Positions 38,201-50,200 of a stretch of 64,000 nt of DNA are shown one piece after another. The notes below the pieces were generated by a model. That model worked only from the letters and a program-made list of their open reading frames with translations, searched no databases and was not told the DNA's origin. Source of the DNA: Glandiceps talaboti (Eukaryota; Hemichordata; Enteropneusta; Spengelidae). Location of the stretch: positions 19,333,003 through 19,397,002 of the forward strand of contig NC_135551.1 in NCBI RefSeq assembly GCF_964340395.1. The letters are read 5' to 3'. The position numbers and the translations under genes are program-made. How positions within the stretch are numbered: position 1 is the first letter of the stretch; the number at the start of each line of letters is the position of its first letter.

Positions 38201-41200
38201 ATACCATAATTTCCAAAGACCTTGTTTTCATGTATGCATATTCTATAGCTGGTAAAGTAAAGCTTATTTTGAAGGTATATCAGAAAAAAGTATAATTTGC
38301 ACTGTGTTACATCTGTCACTGAGTTTATCTTTATACTTTTAAAGTTTATCATTTTCTTTTATATAAAATGCACTCATGCATGTTTTTTTCTTTAAAAAAA
38401 GTCAAAATATCAGGACTAACTAGCATCACTTACCAAATCATCATCATTCAACACATCTCTTGAAACATTCTCAGTAAATTTCTACCTGAACTGATTAACA
38501 CTTTAGCAGTTATTTTTTACCACAATACACGTTTAAAAATATTTCTTCATATTTCTCAATATATCACCATGTCATGTTGAAATCCTCATTTATTTACAAG
38601 TAGTACCATCACCAAATTTCATGACAAACAGCTAAGAATGCATTGGGTGCAAAGCCTTTTATGAAACAAATTAACAAGTTCATTGGACCATGTTCATTTG
38701 AACAATTATCCAAAAACTGGACATCTTCAACACCTACCCCCCCCCCCCCCCCCCCAATGAACATTGAAAAATTGAAAACAAAATGGCCACCTGGCAGCCT
38801 TAATAGATTGTAGTGTGATGAAATTGACATGTACATATGTCATAGAACACTGCCCTAATCCCAACTTTGAGTGAGATTTGTCCACACAAGACTGAGTTAT
38901 GGCTTTGGGCAAAACAAAATGGCCAACTGGTGGTCAAATTGGACTGTATCCCAACAAAAATTGTCATGTACATGTTTGGCATAGGAAACTGTCCAAATTG
39001 CAACTTTCAATGAGGTCTGCCCACACAAGACTGAGTTATGGCTTTGGACATGGAAAATTCGCAAACAAAATGGATGTCGGGCAGCCATATTGGATTGTAT
39101 CATGACGAAAATTGACATGCACATGTAAATTATAAAATACTATCCAGATACAAACTTTGAATGAGATCTGTTCAAGCATGAGTGAGTTATGGCTTTGGAC
39201 ATGGAAAAATTGCAAACAAAATGGCCGCCTGGTGGTCATACTGGATTATATCACAAAAGTGATTGACATGCATATGTATGCCATTGTGGTTCATACTTGT
39301 GCCAAGTTTGAGAAAAATCGGTCCAGGCATATGTCCGAGAAACGGCTCCGGACGGACGGATGGACGGACAGACGCACACATCCACGGAACTCAATCTGTA
39401 AGTCCCCTTACAGAGATAGTTACTTGTGACTATTTAACTTAATGCAGGTGCAAGTTTGGCCAGCTCATCAAAGAATACTACAATTGAGGATTGCAGTTAA
39501 TATTACGACTAAATGATGTCTATATTATGACTAAATCAGAACATATTAAAGTGATGCATTAACGTGTGGCAGTATTTCAGAGTCAAATATGTGAATGGAA
39601 GCACTGTAAGGAAACATTACAAAAGAGAAGTTTTCTACTTAATATATGAAATCTCAAAATGACATAATTATATAGCACTGAACATGTCAAATTAATGGAA
39701 CAGAATCAGTAAAGTAAATTTGTAATGCGAATAATGCAAATAATGTATACAAATTAAACCATGTTTTTAATAAAACCTACCTTCAATAACATCATTTCTA
39801 TCACTTCCATTGATTCCTATACTGTCATTACAGTTTGTATTTTCTCTTTCTTCTTCGTTCTGACTGTTTTCAGTGTTATTTTCCATGCCTTTGTCTAAAT
39901 CATTTTCATCATCATCATCATCACTCACTTCTACAAAATATAATTAATACAAAATCAAGTCTTTACTCCAACATTTTGAAATTATGAAATTGACTTATAA
40001 AATGGGCATTAAAATCTGCAGTAAAAGGATGCAAACTACATACACACATACATACACACACACACACATACATACATATATACAGTGTATATTATATAAT
40101 ACATTTATAGACACACACACACACACACACATATACATAAACAATCATTATGACATCACGCTCACTAATATTATGATTTTGTATGTATGAATACTAACCA
40201 CATGACTCATCAACTTCAATGTCTTCTAAAGACTTTCCCCTGTACTGGCCAATCTTTCCTTTTTCAAGTGCCATCAGAATACGGGTAACCTTAGCTACTT
40301 GCAAAGTGTGGCTTGGTAAGCGATAGTATTCTCTATGAATACGAATGTCATGTCCAAGGAAACCTGCAACTATGTCTTCTTCATTCTGTTTCAGGTTAAG
40401 AACTTGTGACAAGGTTGCAATTTGTTTTCGCAACCTTGTTGAAGTGATATAATCGGGAGCTCTCAAACTGGCTGCATCAGCTAACTTGCGCAGGGCACTT
40501 GAGCCACGTATGGGATTGTCAGAGTCTTTCAGGCATGCGAAAATGTATTTATTTCTCTGGCTTACACCAACTTCTTTTCTGGTTGAAGCAAGTATATCGA
40601 TTTGGTCTTTCATGTCTTTATTTACTATCACAGGAACGTTGCGTCCTCTTTTCCCTTTTATCTCAACAACGTTCATCTTCTTGCACAAACTTCTTTCAAA
40701 CTCTGACAGACACACATCAACAGAACCACTTTCACTACCTTGATGTGTGTTATGATAGTCATCTTTTGTCATTCTTTCCATTTCTCCACTTCTGCGGCGG
40801 TTGAAAAGCAGAAGTTGTGCAAGTGTAACTCTGCACAATTCTGCCCATGCACTGTCATTTGGTTTTATCTTTAACTCCTCTTTAGACTTACTTGCAACTT
40901 TTTTCATATACAAGTGCAACTTTGCAACATCAGCAACAAGAGGAAGCAGCTTGGGTTTATTTCTCTTCCTTTCACTTATATTCTTCATAGCAGTAGAACT
41001 AACCTCTTGGGACCACTGCATTTGACAAAGTTGGAGAAACCTTTCAGCTCTTTTTTCAAGATCAGCACATTCAGCTTTGATGGCATTTCCCTTGCAAATC
41101 ATGGCACATTTTCTAAGACTATTACCTAACTTTGTGGCTAGGGAAGGGATTTTATAGGAAATATCATTGGCATCATATCCAGTTAACTGTTGTACACATC

Positions 41201-44200
41201 GTACTACCATGTCAAACTTCTGTGGGTGGATGCAGGCTGTTAACGTCATGTCACTTTGCTTGCTGACCTCTCTCATTGTAATGACAAATCTTGCCAGTTC
41301 TCGCATTTTTTGGCTCACATACAAATACCTGTTGTCACTTCCTACTGTTTTGTACAAATTACCACCATACTGCATGATGAGTCCATCACTTTTTGCAACT
41401 CTTGAGATATCATCTTGTATCATCTTTGATATCACATTTTCTTTCAACCTATCACTAGCTTCACCTGAAACTGGTAGCAGTAGAGCAGATCTGGCTTGTG
41501 GTCTCCGTAATGTTCCATTAGAAGAAAGACATTGTGTTTTATGTTTCGTTTTACAGTTCTTCTGGTGCTTCCATAATTCACCTTTGACAAAATATGCTAA
41601 ACAGTACTCGCATGGTATGTACACTTCTGCTTTCATTTGATGCTTTGGTCTTTTATACGGTATGATGCAGCCATCTCCTTTTTCTAGAACCTTGAGATTG
41701 TGTGCATGGTTACCTTTGTTAGCAAGTATCTGCAACCCAACCTTTCTTTCACTACTTCCCTTTGGCAAACTCAAAACTTGAGCTACTTCTGATTCTTTGC
41801 TGTGTACTTGCTGAAAATGGCGTGGTAATTTTGCATATGCTTTGTTGCAAAAGACACAAATTTGCCGTTTATCCCATACTCTTTTTCCAACATTTTTTGT
41901 AGTTTGTACCCTGATACTTTTCACTGATGTTGCTGCAGTTGATGAGCATGATGCAGAGTAGGGATGAATACTTTTCCCTCCAAGACCACTAGATGGAACA
42001 GTACTGCTATTAGTTTTTACTTCATCCATTCTTTTCTGCATTAATGTTTTCGTGGAATTTACAACTTCACTAAAGCCATAGTGTGGATCACTAGAGTCAT
42101 CACTAGCCTCACCGGAAGGGCCATGGTCTGGTTCACTAGAGTCATCACTAGCCTCACCGGAAGGGCCATGGTCTGGTTCACTAGAGTCATCACTAGCCTC
42201 ACTGGAAGGGTCATAGTTTGGATCACTAGAGTCATCACTAGCCTCACCGGAAGGGCCATGGTCTGGTTCACTAGAGTCATCACTAGCCTCACCGGAAGGG
42301 CCATGGTCTGGTTCACTAGAGTCATCACTTCGTTCGTTCTGCTGATCAATACCAAACTCACTTTCAGAATTAAGGAAATTACTGGTATCACTGAACAATA
42401 TGTCTCCAGTTCTATTTTCTGTGTTGTCTGCTGTGTTAGCTCTCTGTAAGTATGATTCCCGATGTTGACTATTGATGTGTTGATGGCTTTCTCTTGTAAA
42501 TGATGAGTTTCTTTCTTCTTTGTTTGACACAACATGCAGAGAGGGTGTTATAATTCCAACCTTTTTTTTTTGGTACTTGAGGTCTGTCATTGGAAATGGA
42601 TCACTCCTTAATGCAAGAGTACATGGTTGATCAAAACTGTCCCTGTTACAACGACTGATTGGTCTTTTCAGTGTCTGTTTGACAGTCTGCAGGCCTTCTT
42701 CAGAAGTATTTGTTAGTTTGTTTGTCATTGGTAGGACTAACTCAGTCAAAGTATGTGATTGTTTGTAAGAACTATGGACAGGTAGGACTGTGTCAATATC
42801 TTCAACATCAGATTCAGATATGTGATCACACAAGATTCCGCTGCTTAAAGCCCTGGGTTCTTGAAGACTTGTTTCGTCACAGCTATCTTCTGTTGTGAGA
42901 GGCACCAAAATCTTTAACTAGAAAAGAGATGTGATAATTGATATAATCAGTTTGTGTGAGAACAAAATATTTAACTACATGTATATCTGATTTGTCAACA
43001 TAGAAATGGTAACTTGGAACTTAATATGCATTCACTAATCCTACTGAGGATCCATTAGGACTACATGTATATAAAATTGCCATTTACCAAGTACTTAATC
43101 ACAGAGGAGTAAGTCCAACATAATTTTGATAAGATAAATCAGATAAATAATGGTTACAGACACAGCAAGAAACACAGAGGTCAGAGCAAAGGTCAATTTA
43201 CTTGATAGCCAAACCTAGATACTGTCAGTTATAGTACTCTAAATTAAATATCTTCATTACTGAAAACTTTCCTGCTAATTTTTCTTCAACAAAAACTCTT
43301 GTTTTTATGTAAGATTTGGGCATATGTCAAATAGATTTTTAGACTGGAATTTAAGAAATTAAGAATTTAAGACTTCCTAATAAAGTCAAATATTTGGCCA
43401 TTGAAGATTGATTGAGATAGAGAATTGACTCTTGTCATGGCAGTGTGATTTTTCTTCATTTAGAACATATTTACCAGAATTGAAGTCATAGTTTGAAATT
43501 TGTGGTGTACAAAATTAGACTACTTGTAGACCAGTACCATTGCTCATTTGTATTTCTGTATATCTGTATATTTGTATTTCTGTATATCTGTATATCTGTC
43601 AAGTGATAAGTTAATTAAATTTTAATGACGCTGTGGTTTCATCAAAATTTGGAATTCTCTCTACCGAATTTCAGTAGTGCCAGAGTTTGTAATTGTGACC
43701 ATTTTATATCTGTTTTAACCTTGAAAATTATACAACAGCAGCTTGATGATGATGAATATGAAAAGTACACTGCAAGGAAGCTCGACAAAGATTTTATGAA
43801 GCTGTAAACTTCTCTCATACTTTTGATGACGTAAATACCAACATCCTGATTGTATTCTTTATTTACACATGCTTTGAAATCTTCATAAATTTCAGCCTGA
43901 ATTAATTTTTTAATTTTCAAAATTGTTCACTAATGATACATGTCCAATACGTATTAGAACACCCTTATCAAAATGTGCTGTTGCCATTCTAGCACAGATG
44001 CAGGAATTTCAAACTTTACAAATTGTCATCAGGGTAATTCCTTATAAAAAACATCATTTATCGAGGACTTCCTTACACACTCAAAACAACATTTTGTTGA
44101 GGAATTTTTCAACTTTACATGATATATGTAGAACACCCTTATCAAAATGTTCTGTTGCCATTCTAGCACAGATGCAGGAATTTCATACTTTACAAATTGT

Positions 44201-47200
44201 CAAAAACACCATTTATCGAGGACTTCCTCACACTCAAAACAACAGTTTGTTGAGGATTTTTCAACTTTACATGATATATGTCCAATACATATTAGAACAC
44301 CCTCATCAAAATGTGCTTTTGCCATTCTAGCACAGCTAGGAATTCCATACTTTACAAATTGTCAAAAAAACATTTATTTAGGAATTCTCACACACTCTAA
44401 ACAACAGTTTGTTGAGGATTTCTCAACTTTACATGATATATGTCCAATACATATTATTAGAACACCCTTATCAAAATGTGTTGTTGCCATTCTAGCACAG
44501 ATGCAGGAATTTCATATTTTACTAATTGTCATCAGGGTAATGATCCTTAAAGAAAAATCACCATTTATCGAGGACTTCCTCACACACTCAAAACAACAGT
44601 TTAATAGGGATTTCTCAACTTTACATGATATATGTCCAATACATATTAGAACACCCTTATCAATGTGTTGTTGCTATTCTAGCACAGATGCAGAAATTTC
44701 ATATTTTACAAATTGTCAAAAACACCATTTATTTAGGACTTCCTCACACACTCAAAACAACAGTTTGTAGAGGATTTCTCAACTTTACATGATATATGTC
44801 CAATACATATTAGAACACCCTCATCAAAATGTGCTGTTGCCATTCTAGCACAGATGCAGGAATTTCACACTTTACAAATTGTCAAAAACAACATTTATAT
44901 AGGACTTCCTCACATACTCAAAAGAACAGTTTGTTGAGGATTTTTCAATTTCACATGATATATGTCCAATACATATTATTAGAAAACCCTCATCAAAATG
45001 TGCTTTTGCCATACTATTAAACACAGCTAGGAATTTCATACTTTCATACTTAAACACCATTTATCGAGGACTTCCTCACACACTCAAAACAACACTTTGT
45101 TGAGGATTTTCCAACTTTACACGATATATGTCCAATACATATTAGAACACACTTATCAATGCGCTGTTGCCATTCTAGCACAGATGCAGGAATTTCATAC
45201 TTTACAAATTGCCATCAGGGTAACGATCCTTATAGAAAACATCATTTATCGAGGACTTCCTCACACACTCAAAACAACAGTTTGTTGAGGATTTTTCAAC
45301 TTTACATGATATATGTCCAATACATATTATTAGAACACCCTTATCAAAATGTGCTGTTGCCATTCTAGCACAGATGCAGGAATTTCATATTTTACTAATT
45401 GTCATCAGGGTAATGATCCTTAAAGAAAAAACACCATTTATCGAGGACTTCCTCACACACTCAAAACAACAGTTTAATAGGGATTTCTCAACTTTACATG
45501 ATATATGTCCAATACATATTAGAACACCCTTATCAATGCGCTGTTGCCATTATAGCACAGATGCAGGAATTTCATATTTTACAAATTGTCATCAGGGTAA
45601 CGATCCTTACAGAAAACATCATTTATCGAGGACTTCTTCACACACTCAAAACAACAGATTGTTGAGGATTTTTCAACTTTCAGGGGTGAACAAATCCACT
45701 GGTCCGAGGTCCGGGACCAGTGATTTTTGGGGGCGGACCACACAAATTTGACCTTGTCTGGTCCGTCGGACCAGTACCTTAAACTGTAAATAATCATGCT
45801 AAAAAGTAGGAACAGCAACAACTGAATGGGAACAAACAAGAAATACGATCACGATGGAGCTAAAACTACAAGCCTTGCATGACCTTTCGATGGGTCATGA
45901 AGTATTATCAGGTGACTTTCGACCTCAAACCGGCAATATGCTATAGAGAGGGGGGCGTGAACTTTGACAGTTGAATGGCTAGGTGGTGCGTCAATACGTC
46001 ATAGTAGCGGCCTTATACATTGTAGTTTATTTCACTGAATCAACAACAATGTGAAATGATAGACAGGAGATAACACTCAACGCACATGTGGCTCATATCA
46101 TTACTAATAGGGACATACCGGTTTAGGGACACAAGCATTAGGAAGACAAGAATAACAATTTCATTGTATAATAATTAAAATGTATCAAATGAAACATTTT
46201 ATTTGCTAATTTAAATGATAATAAGCAGCATAAATGCTCAGATTTGGAGCATTTATGCTGCTTATTATCATTTACTTTGTAATAGATAAAACATTACACG
46301 ATCAAAAATATACACCACCTGTTTCATTTTCTCCTTGCATGTAATTTAGGTGTAACTAAAAATAATGTGCTAAGACCAACCCTAGACAGAAATGGTATGC
46401 GCCAAGGCATTTCCCACGATATCTTATCTGTTACTATCTGTAAACATAGGACGTCAGTGTCCACACTACGCTACGGTAGTACCTCTCAAATAAACGACCA
46501 TTTCCCAAGTAGATTTGCTGTGTAGTGTGTGGCTATCCATCTCGTAAATAATTTAGACCCATCTGAAACGCGAATGGCTGTAAAGTTTTAAATGGACAAC
46601 ACGGACAATGGTCAATCTTTTGAGCTATGGATTTATACTAGGAAAACAACTGACCAGCCTGACGCAAAATGAACATTCTGATTCTAGGGTTACACTTACA
46701 GATAGTCAACAAAGTATCTAATTTAGCACTGTTATATGATATTTGCCAAAGCCTCGATAACTGGCGAATTTGATTTTATCTCCGCACCGTCACACGGACT
46801 CCCTCTAGTCAGGCAATGTATGTGTTCCTAGGTCTTTTTCCCAAAGCCTCGACAACTGGTGAATTTGATTTTATCTCGACACAGTCACACCATGGACACA
46901 CGGACTCCTTCTAGTCAGGCAATGTATGTGTTCGTAGTTTTTGTGTGTGAGATTTTATAGGATCAACTTTGAAGTGGTCAGTTTCTTTGTACAGTTGTGA
47001 TGATTTGCTTGCAATATCTGGGTTTTCCAAACAAGTTTGACAAAACGTAGTACAACTTTTGTCGTCATACTGCAATCATGACTAAAACTGTTTTTCAATG
47101 TTCTTGTCACATATTTCTGTCAAATTTCTAATCCTTCGTGAAATCCAAGTGAAGTCGCCGTTCAATGTTTTTCGTTTCGTCGAAAATAACCGTTACAAAT

Positions 47201-50200
47201 ATAATAGAATTGTCAATTGACTGAAACCAAGCATGTCAACTTTATATTTATCATTACAAATTGTGTATTGTTCAACTAAAAGTGGTGTACATCTAAATAT
47301 ATAGATTCATAGGCAAGATTTAATGATTCACATAGCGGGACCCAAGGACCACTAATTCTTTCAGCAGGACCACTGGATTTTATAAGGCACTGGTCCGGGG
47401 ACCACCAGTTCACAAAATGATTTGTTCACCCCTGACTTTACATGATATATGTCCAATACATATTATTAGAACACCCTTATCACAATGTGCTGTTGCCATT
47501 CTAGCACAGATGCAGGAATTTCATATTTTACTAATTGTCATCTGGGTAACGATCCTTAAAGAAAAAACACCATTTATCGAGGACTTCCTCACACACTCAA
47601 AACAACAGTTTAATGAGGATTTCTCAACTTTACATGATATATGTCCAATACATATTAGAACACCCTTATCAAAATGTGCTGTTGCCATTCTAGCAAAGAT
47701 GCAGGAATTTCATACTTTACAAATTGTCAAAAACACCATTTATTTAGCACTTCCTCACACACTCAAAACAACAGTTTGTTGAGGATTTTTCAATTTCACA
47801 TGATATATGTCCAATACATATTATTAGAACACCCTTATCAATGTGCTTTTGCCATACTAGAACAGCTAGGAATTTCATACTTTCATACTTAAACACCATT
47901 TATCGATGACTTCTTCACACACTCAAAACAACACTTTGTTGAGGATTTTCCAACTTTACATGATATATGTCCAATACATATTAGAACACCCTTATCACTG
48001 TGCTGTTGCCAGTCTAGCACAGATGCAGGAATTTCAAGCTTTACAAAATGTCATCACGGTAATTCCTTATACAAAACACCATTTATCGAGGACTTCCTCA
48101 CACACTCAAAGCAACAGTTTGTTGAGGATTTTTCAATTTCACATGATATATGTCCAATACATATTAGAACAACCTTATCAAAATGTGCTTTTGCCATTCT
48201 AGCACAGATCCACTAATTTCATATTTTACTAATTGTCATCAGGGTAACGATCCTTAAAGAAAAAACACCATTTATCGAGGACTTCCTCACACACTCAAAA
48301 CAACAGTTTAATGAGGATTTTTCAACTTTACATGATATATGTCCAATACATATTAGAACACCCTTATCAAAATGTGCTATTGCCATTCTAGCAAAGATGC
48401 AGGAATTTCATACTTTACAAATTGTCAAAAACACCATTTATTTAGGACTTCCTCACACACTCAAAACAACAGTTTGTTGAGGATTTTTCAATTTCACATG
48501 AAATATGTCCAATACATATTATTAGAACACCCTTATCAATGTGCTTTTGCCATACTAGAACAGCTAGGAATTTCATACTTTCATACTTAAACACCATTTA
48601 TCGAGGACTTCTTCACACACTCAAAACAACACTTTGTTGAGGATTTTCCAACTTTACATGATATATGTCCAATACATATTAGAAGACCCTTATCAATGTG
48701 CTGTTGCCATTCTAGCAAAGATGCAGGAATTTCAAGCTTTACAAATTGTCAAAAACACCATTTATCGAGGACTTCCTCACACACTCAAAACAACACTTTG
48801 TTGAGGACTTTTCAACTCTACATGATATATGTCCAATACATATTATTAGAACACCCTCACCAAAATGTGCTTTGGCATACTAACACAGCTAGGAATTTCA
48901 TACTTCACAAATTGTCATCAGGGTAACGATCCTTATAGTAAACACCATTTTATCGAGGACTTCTTTATCTATAATCACCCACTAACGAGCATCCCCGACA
49001 AATTTAAGCTTAATTAGACCAGTAGTTCTTGGGATTCAGATTTTTCACCAAAATGCCTATTTCTAGACCTAATTTGCATATTCATCCATATATAATTCAC
49101 CAACACTTGTAAAAATGAGGGTTCTCCAATCCCCTTCCAAGGCTTAACACAAAATATCAATTACAAAGGACTTCACCCCCACATCAGCTCAAATGTATTC
49201 AATACGCTTTCCAAATCAAAATTTGAAAATAACACGAGCATTAATTTAATTATTATTGTATATGACATCTATGGAATCCATATTTTTTTCTGCCATGTTA
49301 AATTTATAAAGGAAACCCATATAAAAACCTGGTCCTCAATGACTTGCCTGTGGTTGCCATGTCTTTATAGTAACAGTAAAATATAGAAATAGAGGACTTC
49401 CTTGTATACATGAGTCCAAAGTTTGTCTGACTTTTCTGAATTTAACACATTGCATCAATATGATTATCCACTATAGTATAAATTTACAAATAGGTGTGCA
49501 AAATTTCCTCTGTTGACTATGAAAGATGTAGGGATTAAAGGTCAGCTTTCAAACACTTACCTCATTCTTTATAGGTGATGCAGTATCTGACTTGTTCTTT
49601 GTGACTGCCTTTGATTCAACAATGTGGTGGGATAATGTCAAACGGTTCTCATGAGACACGGTAGATTCTGACATATTTTCACTTTCCCCAGTTACTGGAG
49701 AGTTCAACTGGAAAAGAAGATATTATATTGTTGTTTGAGAATAAAAATGTATCAAGTTATTTAATATCCACATATCATAAATCTAGCTCTCACACTTTAA
49801 TGATGTCATCTATTATTATAGTATACATGTACACACAAATGGGTGCAATAGGAATGCACAAACGCCTCTGTATAATGTGAACTAAAAACACATGTTACAC
49901 AGGGAACCTTGCACATCCCTGTAACATTCACATACCTAGGACATGGTGCATGCACATAGCTGTACCAGCTCAGTGGAGCCATGGGAACTGGTACCAGCTA
50001 TGTGCACTATATATATATCCCTGTAACAGCTCTGGCCAACACACCAGGTGTAACATACCTAGAGTTGACAGATGTGTAACTGGTATGCCAACATGAATTT
50101 AACATGGATGTGAAAATAGCAATGCAGCATAGGTTTTTACAACATCCATGTACAAGAGCTTTTTCCCACTGCCATGTACCAGCTATGTTAACATATCTGT

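Larger units (their letters stand above)
45681..47434. mobile_element. hAT-like non-autonomous element (1754 bp) with 5 bp target duplication
   Basis: Perfect 16 bp inverted ends: CAGGGGTGAACAAATC at 45681-45696 and its reverse complement at 47419-47434. It interrupts one satellite unit at CAACTTT|ACATG and is flanked by ACTTT (45676-45680 and 47435-47439). Both ends carry clusters of GGTCC/GGACC (ACTGGTCCGAGGTCCGGGAC on the left; GGCACTGGTCCGGGGACCAC on the right). CAGGGGTG ends with 5 bp duplications fit the hAT5 group. No transposase frame is visible. Confidence 0.88.
43926..48965 (+). repeat. Satellite array, 160-190 bp unit, about 19 copies, split by a transposon
   Basis: Unit: CATGATATATGTCCAATACA, TATTAGAACACCCTTATCAA, GTGCTGTTGCCATTCTAGCA, CAGATGCAGGAATTTCATAC, an optional ATCAGGGTAACGATCCTTA block, then CACCATTTATCGAGGACTTC and CACTCAAAACAACAGTTTG. 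About ten units lie at 43926-45680 and nine at 47435-48965. Length variation comes mostly from the presence or absence of the optional ~28 bp block. Two more units occur at 52500-52815. It fills intron 10. Confidence 0.93.

Noticed and set aside
40486-41640. Several plus-strand open frames of 71-157 codons
   Set aside because: Antisense shadows of the recombinase-like exon, with no domain of their own.
42059-42535. 158-codon minus-strand and 122-codon plus-strand open frames with repeats
   Set aside because: Out-of-frame shadows of the in-frame 45 bp coding repeat of exon 11.
42906-42908. TTG as a translation start for the recombinase-like exon
   Set aside because: A CTTTTCTAG acceptor lies a few bases upstream and the frame joins exon 10 in phase 0, so this is an internal codon.
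44147-44770. 207-codon open frame, and several similar ones, across the satellite
   Set aside because: The frames repeat the same satellite unit and shift between units. They stay open only because the unit happens to lack stops in that frame. No start, splice or domain evidence.
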